Positions 12,101 to 22,700 of a stretch of DNA of 64,000 nucleotides are shown here, piece by piece (position 1 is the stretch's first letter; every line of letters begins with the position of its first letter). Below the pieces are notes generated by a model, which was not told the origin of the DNA, ran no database searches, and saw only the letters and a program-made list of their open reading frames with translations. Location: NCBI GenBank assembly GCA_013396915.1, contig VWZL01003476.1, forward strand, positions 1-64,000. Direction: 5' to 3'. This stretch comes from Stercorarius parasiticus. Taxonomy: Eukaryota > Chordata > Aves > Charadriiformes > Stercorariidae. The position numbers and the translations under genes were made by a program.

Positions 12101-14224
12101 ACACCAAATCATCCTCTGCCAGCACTCGGTTGTATCCTGCTGCTCCATTTATCACCACACACTCTCAGGAAGTCAAGAAGCAGAAGAAGGGTCCACGATT
12201 AGATGTAGACCAAGAGAGATTCCCATCCCCAAATCCCCTTGTTGAAGACACTTTCCAAAGAGCTTACTGTACAGCAAGATATTTAGACAGCTGAACTAAA
12301 CTGTAGCACCTTTCTTTCCACCCCTCTCCAAATAAGAAAAGCCCTTCAAACCTCTTACATTGCTCTTTGCTGCAACCTAAGCCTGACCAGAAGTGTTGCT
12401 ATGGGTGCCCTGAGAAGCCTGAACCCACTGGCTTGTCTAGCTCCAGGTGCAAGATTGCCAATTCTCTACCTTTAGTCCCTTCTCCTGAAAGCAAAATACT
12501 TCACCATGATATTTTATTAAAGGCACCTTGCCTGGAAGCTTGCTCAGATTCCCCATCCCCAGAGCAAATCTGGGTTTTCCAGGCAGGGATAGGAGATGAG
12601 CTTTCTGACCCACCTGTCACTGGGAACACTGGCACACCCAGGATTTCTCTTGGGATCTCCTCCCTTTGCTCCCTGCTTCAGGACAGCAGGACCCTGAAAC
12701 CTTGTCCTAAAAGCAAGCAGTGCTTTGTGCATTCCTTGTTCTTCCTTTCAGCAGCAAGGGAAGCTTCTCCTGGCCTGTCAGACCTAACTGAAAACAAAGG
12801 TTTGGGACCTCCTTGTCCATGGATAAGGTAAAGCACTCAACTGAAATCGCAGGATTCAGCTTAACACAGCCTCTTGACGAGATCCGAGTTTAAAGGGACG
12901 AGTATTCCTATTCAATTAAACAGAAGCAACAACCAAGGGGAGCTCTAGTTTCCCTTTCATGGGACTCAGCCTTGTGAACTCACTGATGGTACAATTCAGC
13001 TCTCAATAGCAAGTGCTTGTCCAAATGCTGCAAAATTTTCTGAATATTCCACAAGTCCAGAAATCCTGATATGGAATTAAGTATTGGTGAACAGATCCAC
13101 ACAAGTTTTCCTTCAGTTCTTTTTCTGAATCTTAGACAGGACAAAACACTAGGGCAAAAATTTGAACATGTATCCACACAGCTATTAATCCACACATTTC
13201 TCAGCTACTCAGTCTACAAACTATACAGCCACACTTTCTAGGAAACACATATGAACTTTAATCAGCAAGATCTCAACCTGTGATGCGAGATCCATTTATA
13301 AGACTAATCTATCCTAGAAAATTTTGCCAGGGCTGTAATTGTTGTGGAGTTTTGTAGACACGTTTGTTTTAAATACAGTAGCAGGCAAAAGGCACAGGAG
13401 CACATTCTGCAATGGGGGAGAAAGGGGAACATTTGTCCAGGTTGTACTTGTTTTCTTCATGGATAAATATTCTCAAGGCCAAAATAAGGCTTTTTTACCT
13501 CCCGGAGAGATGAAAGGGACTGGTCCAGCTTCCACCGCACAGTGTGACCAAGTTGGCTAAGAGACCAGACCTGCTCCAAGTGAGCCCCATGGAGCAGGCT
13601 CTCTGAAAAATAGGAAGCTCCCCTCATTTGAACTTTTGGAAACCTCCTGTCCCTAGTAATGGGTACACACCAGCAAAAACACAGGCCACAATGTCATTCC
13701 ACTAGAGCTAGTCCCCTGGGTCCCTGTCATGTCTTCCCCAGCAGACAGCCAACATCCCTGCCACCCCAAATCCTTTCATAGTTCACATAAAACAGATCCT
13801 CCAAGCGCCTCAGCAAAAAACACCCTGGGATATTCCCCAGACGTAGGCCGAGCACAGCAGCATGGTGACAGTGCTTTGGGAGTGTTTTGGGAAGAGCATG
13901 TTAGCATTAGGCTGGCACCGACCCAACAGCCAAGTCACCCAGGGCAGCTGGCTGCTGAAGCCAGCCCTAAGGACTCATTTCCCCACCAATAATTTCCACA
14001 ATGTTTGGGCTCCTCACTGTTTACTTTAAACCCCAGCCATTTCTGCTAACCCAGTGAAGGCGTGGAAAACTCCTACGACTATCATGTTGATCAGCACAAG
14101 CTCAGCAACAGCTTCTCTGCAACTCCCTGCCTGGCACAAGCCTCCTCTTATCTGCGGGCCCTTGGCAAATAAGGCACTGCTGGCTCTCTCAGGCTAGCCT
14201 TTGCCTCCACCACCTACCTCTCTG
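9111..14224. other. Non-coding stretch; no gene recognised
   Basis: Open frames reach 198 codons (plus strand, 9308-9904) and 154 codons (plus strand, 12367-12831). Their translations show no domain, motif repeat or plausible splice structure that I can identify. An A-rich stretch lies at 10652-10688. No interspersed repeat was recognised. Confidence 0.45.
9817..9837 (+). repeat. G-run cluster, potential G-quadruplex
   Basis: The run lengths are G3, then a 4-base spacer, G9, one A, and G4. The G9 can supply two of the four guanine tracts needed for an intramolecular quadruplex. No promoter or transcript context is visible. Confidence 0.5.
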
Positions 14225-14500
14225 TTTATGTTACTTTCCCAACACACTTGCAAATATGATAAAGGTTAATCTGGTACAAAAGGTAAATAGGGTTACACAA
14301 AGCTGGATTTAGCAATTTAGTTTTATTGGCCACTAAGGAAGGCAATTCTTCGATGCAGGTAATGAGGAGATAGCCAAGCCAGATAAAGGATCTGTGCAAT
14401 ATAAACATCCTCCGAAAAGCTTGCTCCCCGCTTGCATAAGCGCTGTAATCATGAAAGCAATTCTTAATGGAGCCACTTGGCAGAAGCCCTGGTACAGCAA
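14225..14500. promoter_or_regulatory. Candidate conserved non-coding element
   Basis: AT-rich, non-repetitive sequence with several transcription-factor-like words: GATAAAGG (twice), GGTTAATC, TTTATTGG, GGTAATGAG and TGTAATCATGAAAG. Texture of this type is common in conserved non-coding elements, but conservation cannot be judged from one sequence. Confidence 0.2.
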
Positions 14501-14681
14501 GCTGTGAGCCTCTCCCTAGCTGATGGACTGGCTCCAAGAGCATGTTACTACAGTGCTGCAATGGGGGAGGAGGAGGGGCAGGACGACGGGGAAGAGGTTG
14601 AAAACTGGATCAAGTCTGCAAGCACTGGCACTGGAGCAGGGCCAGGGCTCCTCTAACATGTCACCTGCATGGTTTGGAGCA

Positions 14682-14812
14682 GGCCAGTTATCCCTCTGTG
14701 CTCAACTCTGCATCTGTAAATTGAAATTGATGATTTTCCCTTTCTGCCCCATCTTTTGTAGGTAAACTCCTACAATGAAGGCTGTTTCTTACATGTAGGT
14801 AAGTGCATCTGG
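14682..14812 (+). repeat. Ancient MIR/L2-type retroposon remnant
   Basis: Three pieces line up in order with the widespread MIR/L2-type layout. TCCCTCTGTGCTCAA and GCATCTGTAAATTG correspond to the 'cctctgtgcctcagtttccccatctgtaaaatgg' core. GTAAACTCCTACAATGAAGG corresponds to the 'gtaaactccttggggca' segment. CTGTTTCTTACATGTAGGTA corresponds to 'ctgtttcttactatgtgt'. The order and spacing of all three make chance unlikely, but the family name is uncertain without a library search. Confidence 0.5.
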
Positions 14813-15684
14813 CTGAAAGTGTCACTGTCACTCAGAAATTTGCAATAATATTCCTGCTAATAAGTGACTTCTCATTTTTCCTGACCTTCCAATATTTGTC
14901 CTTTGCCTTAAAGAAGGAAAAATAAAACAAATCAAGATCTGAGTTTCCTGTGCCAGTATCCTGCCCTCTTTCACCTCTCTGTACCAAAACCCAGGACAAC
15001 ACACAAGGCTGAACAGGAAACCTTTTGCACCCTGTGTTTTGTGCTGTTTGTTCGTGCTTTCTCCTTTGTTATCAAATTCAGGATGTCCCCCAAGGAGCAC
15101 AGAAGTGCCAGATCTGCATTGTCTCTCAGCAGAGAGATCGGCAGCATTTCACACTTTCCTACTGCATGGCTTCCCATCAAGGTGACAGCGTGGGCACCAC
15201 ACAGCGGGACACAATCCTGAGCAGGTTCAGTCTATTCAACAGCTCTGGTTCCTCAGCAGTCCCAGGACTAAATACACTCAAGGCAGGGGGAAGTCTCGGG
15301 AAAGTCTCTGTCCCGACATATTCCATGAAAGGTGAAAGAAAGTAAAGTTTACTTCACCCCAAAAGTCACTAACTGCGAGATAGGTCTAGCAGTCACTTGC
15401 TCCTCTTGACGAGGTTTTCTTACATGAGCAAAAGGGGCCTTGTTCCCATAACAAACAGTACACTTTTACCAGCTGCAGGATTGAATCAGAGTCTAGGCAT
15501 TCACTCAAGTATCCATTATGCCGATTTCCAATGCCATACATTAAGAATTCCTCCTCGCCTGCACTCATTTAGCTTTCAGCAGGGATCTTCATCAGATTGG
15601 CCTAGGAATTCTCCCTATCCTCTGCACTCTAAATAATTGTTGATAAATTACCATATTGGGAATAACAGTGTGATCTATTGAGAA
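14813..15684. other. Non-coding stretch, nothing recognised
   Basis: Short overlapping open frames (up to 106 codons) on both strands without recognisable domains. No repeat signature was seen. Confidence 0.5.
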
Positions 15685-15851
15685 GTATTAGACTAGAACT
15701 AGTGAGAACTGTTTTCTAGTCCACAGCTTGCCACTGGCCAACTTCAGATGAGTAACCGCACTTCTATGCCTTTTCTGCCCTCTGTAAAACACAGTGAAAT
15801 GTACTTCCGCAAAGTGCTTGAAGATCTATGAACAGAAAGTTCTACATGACA
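15685..15851 (+). repeat. Ancient tRNA-derived SINE (MIR/CORE-SINE type) remnant
   Basis: In order this shows TTAGACTAGAAC and TTTTCTAGTCCACAGCTTGC (tRNA-like head, 'ggttctagtcccagctctgccactggc'), then GCCTTTTCTGCCCTCTGTAA (15769-15788, the 'cctcagtttccccatctgtaaaat' core), then AAAGTGCTTGAAGATCTATG (15813-15832), matching the 'aaagtgctttgagatctatgg' 3' tail shared with old LINE partners. Four landmarks in the right order and spacing give good support. It is too diverged to be active. Confidence 0.6.
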
Positions 15852-17484
15852 ATTTGGGGTTATTATGCAGAGCAGGACCCACACTGGTCTACATAAGTGG
15901 CTACTCACCAGCTGTATCACAGAGGCCAGGAGCGTGATATTGGCCAACAAGGAATTATCTCCAGCTGGCAGGCAGAATACATTTAGACTGACTATGCTCT
16001 GGACTTTGAGATTTTTTTCAATAGGCAAATTAACTGACCTTTTGCAGAAGTACGAATCATATCTGTAAGGATTACGGCCCTTTTCTTTCAATCTGGAGCT
16101 TGACCTTCAGCCTTCTGAAGCTAAGACAGCTGTTTGTATCAACATCAATAAACTACCCAGCAAGAATTTACTCACCTAGGCAGCCCCACTGGCAAAGTTA
16201 AGAAGATGGTCTGCCTTTATAGGACCGGGGCCTATAGGAAGACTGCAATTTTATTTTCCATTCCTTCCAAAGAAAATCCAATACCTTTATCAGCATCCAC
16301 TTTTGAGCCAGGACACTGGGCTAAAGCGGTCACTTCAATTTATATACTGCAAGGATTTACTAGCAGAGGTGATAGCATAGATATCCTCATAGCGCAAAAC
16401 CTACTCAAATGTCCTTGTTTTTCTCATTCGCCCTTTTGCAAACCACCTTCAAATGACTACATGTAACAGGCTGTGAACAAGCAGTTATTTTTTCACTGAA
16501 GGTAAGAGCAACGCTGCCAGCACCTTGGGGTTTGGGCTTTTTTGCAGCCACCCATTCAGCATCAGTATCTTGATACACTCCAAAGTGGTATTACTAAAGA
16601 CAGACTGATATATAGATATTTATTACACCCCCCCTTTGACAACAGAAAAAGTAACCCTGTCTGAAGGCACAGTCATTTTCCAGCTTCAGGACCAGAGCTG
16701 GTTTAAGTTGACTGACCTCCACTGGAATTTTGGAAGCTATCTTGATCACGTATTTTTTTTTAACCAAAAGATCTGTTCTTCTAGGTGGAATAAAATAATA
16801 CCTGACACAAGAAAAACCTTATCACGTGTGTTACTTAACCGACTGAGCAAAGGAGCAGCCTGGGCATTCTTCTGAGAGATTAAATAACAAATGTTCTTCT
16901 GCTGATAATAAAGGCTAACTTAAGCCACCACGACTAATTCACAGTACAGGCTTGACACTTGTTTATCTGGACAAACAATTATGAAATGTTCTTTTGTCCG
17001 TACGAGTACTGCGTAGGCAAGAGTCATGACTTTCTGGGTTACTTTAAAGGAACACTGTTTAGGTATCTATTCATTGCTCAGGAAGCAAGAGATGCCTTGG
17101 GCAGACTCTGACCAAGCTTGAGGACCTCAGTTTCCTTCTGGATCCCTTCACAGGATAGAATCCAATCTGCCCCAACTGGAGAGATTTCCTGGAAATGGCA
17201 GGGTGAAACAAGAAAATTATGTTTTCCCCCGAGGCATTTAGTTCCTAATGGCAAACTGTAATCAGGCATACAGGAGCCCTAAGTAGTTTTTGAAAACAGA
17301 ACTTCGGAATCTAAACAATTTAAACGCTTCTGTAATTTTTTACACATATGTCTGGACTGGGGCTTTAAAACAATCTGCCATTTTTCTCATTTGGAAGTTA
17401 TTAATAATAATAGTAGATCATGTTACATTCTAGACCAGCTGCATACAGATACAATGGTCACCTCTCAGTATCTTCCCTGGTAGA
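15852..17484. other. Non-coding stretch, nothing recognised
   Basis: Single-copy-looking DNA with a short C-run near 16627 and T-runs near 16752. Open frames are short (up to 86 codons) and without recognisable domains. Confidence 0.5.
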
Positions 17485-17590
17485 GATGATTGCATCCCCT
17501 TTTCTTGAATGGGGAAACAAGCTGCTTACAGATAGCCACCCCAGGCGTCAAGCTGAACTGTGTAACCCCAGTCATGGAGCCAAGGGCAAA
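17485..17590 (-). repeat. Possible MIR-like remnant, minus orientation
   Basis: ATCCCCTTTTCTTGAATGGG (17494-17513) followed by GAAACAAGCTG, and later CAAGCTGAACTGTGTAACCC, resemble the reverse complement of a MIR core ('atccccattttacagatggggaaactgag', then 'gggaattgaaccc'). The middle part is degraded. Confidence 0.3.
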
Positions 17591-19629
17591 GGCCCCCAGG
17601 AAGCTAAAAATCAACACAATTTCCTGCCGTTTCAGGTTGAAGGTGCCCTTTTGTCTGACTGCATGGCTCAGGGTGGCTCAGTTCTGGTCATAATCTCTTC
17701 TGAGGAGGAGCAAGTTCCCAGGATAATGCCATAAGTGAGAGAAGGAAAGAAAAATCCAAAGCTAGCACAAAATGGCATCTTAACAGTTTTTTTGGGAAGC
17801 CAGGGCAGAGCAGGGACAGCCACATTGTTACATCCTTCATGACGTGGTCATGCAATGCCATTACTTACACCGCACATCTGCTTCAGTGCAAAAACCCTCC
17901 CATAGAGACCTCTCTTTCAGTCACTGATGAGATAAGCAGGCCTTTGAAATTTATTTTGCATATGAGAAATTGTATATTTAAGTAAACAGAGCTGGTCAAA
18001 TACAGCAGTGACTTACAAAACCCCTGCAATATACTTGCACATGGAAAAACCTTATCTGAATGTTCCATTACTGCTAACTCATACCACTGCTTTCAAACAC
18101 AACACTCTCTTAGCTGACATTGTGGACTTCACCTTTTTCTAACGGAAAAGGAGAAAGACAGAGAGTTGCCTACAAGGAGATTCAAGAGCACAGGCTTTGC
18201 CAGAAAACAAGGGCGATTAAAGCCTTCATACAGGACCCAGCACCAGGACAAGAAATTATCACAGATGGCTTCAACCCAACCTATAAAGCTAATTGCCAAC
18301 AGATGCAAAGGATATCAAGAGCTTACACCAAAGGTTCAGAAAACAATTCAACAAATTCACAGAAAAGCCCATCAGAAGCTATTAAGCATGGGATACACCT
18401 CCACTGTAGGGCAGGAGAGCACATCGCAGAAGGAAGTATCACCACAAGCTTGGTTTATTCACCATAGCCACTGTCGAGAGCCAATACAGGACTAGATGGG
18501 TCTCTTACCTGGCTCAGTATAGCCACGCTTCTCTTTTTAAGAAGGGAATAAGAAGCAACAAGACCCAGAGCATAGTTTGCAAAAGTATGGTGCATTGCTC
18601 ACACCATCCAACAGTGGGTGGAAAGCTCCTTCAGAAGCCTCACACATGGATGAGGGGGTAAGGAGAAGCAAGCTCCACAATGTGCCATCACGGATGCAGT
18701 CAATCTGTCAGCATTCCCATCTCCTTTCAGCACGCCCACATATAAAACCAGTTGATGGTATGTTCCAAATAGCCATGTTTGCCCTTCCCTGACCTGGTCA
18801 ACAGCACATGGCAAGCCAGATCCCTGGAACAAGAGCACAGGAATGGCTCTCAAACTCAGTTTCATCCAATTCCTTGCTCCAGACTTGATAGGTTACAGCT
18901 GCATCTTTCCAGATAGATGACTGTTCCTTGAGAGCCTCCAGTGATTACCCCTTGCCAGGTCATCTGCTCCACCGCTGAAAACCCCAAATCCACAGCAGAG
19001 AGTACAGCAGCTGACAAAAGTGTCTGTGCCAGGTTAATATGCCCCCAAATAAATCACTTACTACTATGAACCAAACAGACATTAAACATATTGTCTTTTT
19101 AAGGTTTATGCCAGTTCACAGCAACAGAGAAATTAAGTTTATACTTTTTTCCCCTCCTTTTGTTTGTCTCAGCCTTACCCAAGACATTTTGCAGGTGGGA
19201 AAAATTAACAACACAAGGTCAAGTTAAGTCAGGTTTAAGGGCATCCTCCATATCAAACAAAAAAATCTACGGAGATACAACATTTCTCCCAAGGCAGGCA
19301 ATTTATTGTAGCTGTGCTTTTCATTAGCAAAGTGGAAGATGATGAAGAAATGCCCTTCACTTTAGATACACATCTCACCATAAATAGACTGCCTAATTAA
19401 ACCACTTGTTTTTAAATGGGAACTAGAGAGATTTGGCTTGTTCATAAACCAGCTACGATTAAAGTTCTAAGACTCGCTATTGTCAGGACAACCTGTGAGT
19501 TTTTCCCACTGAGCTCAGTCCCTTCTATAGTAGACAGCAACAGTAGGGCTGCTTTAGCAGCTTGGTTTCAACCGCCACTGAGACTTCACCCTGGGCCAAT
19601 GGATTTAGCCAGGCAATGTCCCTCCTATG
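17591..19629. other. Non-coding stretch, nothing recognised
   Basis: Open frames up to 115 codons (plus strand, 18120-18467) with no family resemblance. Two overlapping frames there are open together, which suggests low stop density rather than coding. Confidence 0.45.
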
Positions 19630-19960
19630 GCTGAACAGTGCAGCTGCATAATCATAGTGATTCATTAAAATAATAAACTCCACATAATAAAAATGTCAAA
19701 TACTCAATATACACCGGTAGATATACAATTGCTTCTGTCCCTGTTAAATGACATCCTGATAAAGATTTATGTCACATACACCATTGTCAGGAGAAAAACA
19801 CTATCTAAGGTGGCTGTCCTGCAGGTTTTTGATCGCTCTAATCTTATTTTTGAGCACGAAGTGCTGGTACAGATTGAGAAATGAGCAATAAGTCCTTATC
19901 ACATAAATTAGCTTTCTTCAAGGCAGTGCTAATGTTGATAAGATGTCTGTTGATAGCATG
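19630..19960. promoter_or_regulatory. Candidate conserved non-coding element
   Basis: AT-rich, non-repetitive segment with ATAATCATAGTGATTCATTA, CCTGATAAAG, CTTATCAC, AATTAGC and TTGATAAGAT. These include two or three GATA-type sites and homeodomain-type cores. A 63-codon plus-strand frame (19693-19884) overlaps it, with no recognised domain. Conservation is not testable here. Confidence 0.25.
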
Positions 19961-22160
19961 TCATGCAGAAGCATGAGAAAAGCAAGTGACTACGTGGAAC
20001 CCTGAGTGTAAAAGCGAGCAGGGCCCAGCTCCAAGATCTGTCCTGGACATGTGAACTGCTGGCAAAGGTTTTACCTGGGGAAACCAGCTCATGTGAGCCA
20101 CTTGGAGGTGAAGGCACCATCCAGGCTGGCCATTTCATCTTCTCAGTTGAGAACACCTTCCAGCAGGAAGATGAAACAGGCACCATAAAGAAGAACAGAG
20201 GGCAAGAACAACCCAGTTGGGGATAAAGCCTCTAACCACAACATGAACATCCACACAGCAGCCCAAATCCAAGCAGTTGTACTGCTTTACCAAGCTTGTT
20301 TTGCTGCTCTTTCATATGTACAGCTCAGTCCTATTCTGCTGAACCCATGAAGTCAAAGTTCAGTTTCACATTTACTTTCACTAGCTGCTTTCTGAAGGCT
20401 TAGGCTCATTAGGCAAACAAGCATATGACAGCTGCACTGCTGCTGCACAGCTGCCTTGGCCCCAGAAGTGCAAGGCAGAGGCACTGAGAAACTGGCAGGT
20501 ACCTCACAGGCTACAATCCAAAGTATCTTGTACTTGAGTACAGACCAAAGTCTTCTCTCCTAAGGGATAGCTGAAGATTCAGAGAAATATGCTGAAGGTG
20601 CACAGAAATAGCCCTGTCATCACACCCAGCCTCAGTGGTAATCTACTGCCCCTTCTTATCAGGGAGACAAGTGGATGTGTTTGGTAGCCCAGGCCACTGA
20701 TGAAAACCAAAGAGCCCAGGCTGAAGCCATGGCTGTGACCGGCACACACACTCAGATCCACTGCCCACACGTACTAGGTTGGATGAGACACGTCCATCCT
20801 CCTGCTTTCAGACTTGCCTGTGTCGGGTGGCCTGCAGTGGGGTGGCAGGGAGCGGTACACATGCTTGCCTGAAATGAGGCCTATGGTCACTCATCCTTTT
20901 ATCCTTCTACACTTTCTCTCATCTCTATTCTGCCCTGAGTTCCTGGCGGTGTGATGCTACGTAACAGGATGAGCCATCTCTTTTGCAATAGGATTGGCTC
21001 ACCCTCCTCTCAGTTGAGGGTCATTGCTCCCTTCACTTATCGTATTATCAACATGACACATATTTCTTTTTTCTTCCTCCTGTTTATTGCTGGAAATTGG
21101 TTTGATCAGAACCAGTGAATCATGAAGCCAGCAATAAAAAAAAAATCATGAAGCCAAAAGGCTCAAATCTCACAGCACTTGTAGCTTTCCTGCATGAGGG
21201 GAGATGTGGGTCTCTCCCTCTCCTTGAAATGAAACTGCTTCCAACAGCTCGTGCTGGGGGGGTGGAGGGGAAGTGGGATCTGCATAGTCAACTTCACAAG
21301 TAAAATACACGTGGAAGGCCAAGGTGCAGAGGACTACGGCACTGCAACATATTCTAGCTAACTATGTTGTAAGCAAGCTGTTAGACATGGAAAAGGGAGG
21401 AAAGGCCATTTTCTAACCTACATTCTGAAACTGAAGCAGTATCGATCCTTTACCTCTATTCAAAAACCTAAGCACAATATTCAGAAAGCATGCATACTAC
21501 ACAATGCATTTAGGGGAAGGAGGGGAACAACAAGAGCACCAAGCAAACCAGCAGTCAATCTGGTAACAAATCCATCTCCCTCCTGCATCCCAGCCCAATA
21601 AAGTATTTTGGTGCTACTTGCCCCCACCAAATCCTTTTTAATTTTCGAGTGTTTCTGTAGTTCCTAATGTTTGCCTGGGATCAGAGAAAGCTTCCCTACC
21701 ACGCTGAAAGCCATCCTTGCAACATGCCTGAAAAGCTTTGCCTTTGGCATGTTACAGCTGACATTAGATTTACTACAGCTGCAACAGCACTGCATATAAA
21801 TCTGCTATTTGGTGGCTGTAGATTTTGCCCAGATCCCCTCAGATGACAGGAAGTCTTACACTGGCCTGACGGTTTGTTTCAGCAGTCATTTCTCCAGGGC
21901 ATGCTATTAATATATCTTCATTGTGAGTCAAATACCACACCGGCCAGCGCACTCTGGCAGGAAAAAATCCTCTCCCATAAAACCAGAAGCCTGAGTCAAA
22001 GATCAAAAAGGCTTGTGGGCCCATAGAAATTGCACTTTTGGGATGCTTAAACTCATCTCAACAGAGTTTAAAAACACTGAAGGCTTAAGAGTAGAAAGCT
22101 CAGAAGAATAGATTGCATTCTATAACCTGCTGCTCTTGGTCACCTCCAAGACGGAAATGC
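19961..22160. other. Non-coding stretch, nothing recognised
   Basis: No frame longer than about 85 codons and no repeat signature except the G-run cluster listed separately at 21256-21276. Confidence 0.5.
21256..21276 (+). repeat. G-run cluster, potential G-quadruplex
   Basis: G7, T, GG, A, GGGG, then a four-base spacer and GGG. The G7 can count as two tracts, giving four. The context is non-coding and no function is implied. Confidence 0.4.
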
Positions 22161-22700
22161 TTTTAAGAAAGCAAAAGAAAAGACCTGAGCAATGGATTTC
22201 ATTACTGTTATTAATGCTGAATGAAACTTTTCTTCCCTAATAATTTGACATGCGAATCAATGGCAAAGGCTGGCCACCTGCCAACCCCAGTGGCGAGCAC
22301 TGGGGAGCACACGCTTTCCCAACCCCTGCAGATATCATCTTACAACCTGAGGCATACGATTTGATTACCCTTATCTGAACTTGCATGTTATTTGTATCGT
22401 GAGTTGCCTGGATGCAGAAATCACCTCAATGACTTCCCATAATGCTGGATTCCGCTAAGCTTGAGGCTCTGAAGAGGCTTTTCAGACACTTGCTCCAAGT
22501 TCATTAGCAATGCAAAGAAACATTTGTCAGCCTAAATCCTAACATATGTTACTATGATGTGACACAATCACTTTTACATGCAAATTTTTTGAATGAGACG
22601 ATTACCAATGCTCGATCTTTCACCAGGACCCTTGCAGTATTAACTTTTTCTCAGAGATGAGAAAAATCACTGCTATCAGTGATTATCACTGCTACACAGA
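22160..22700. promoter_or_regulatory. Candidate conserved non-coding element with paired hairpins
   Basis: AT-rich, single-copy-looking DNA with TTATTAATGCTGAATGAAAC, AATTTGACATGCGAATCAAT, GATTACCCTTATCTG, TTCATTAGCAATGCAAAG and a perfect octamer-type ATGCAAAT (22578-22585). Its right end has two adjacent perfect short inverted repeats: TTCTCA/TGAGAA (22648-22663) and AATCACTG/CAGTGATT (22665-22684). The density of developmental-factor words and lack of repeats suggest a regulatory element, but I have no alignment to prove it. Confidence 0.3.

Noticed and set aside
12367..12831. 154-codon plus-strand frame
   Set aside because: Ser/Pro-rich translation with no family resemblance. No promoter, splice context or codon pattern sets it apart from the surroundings.
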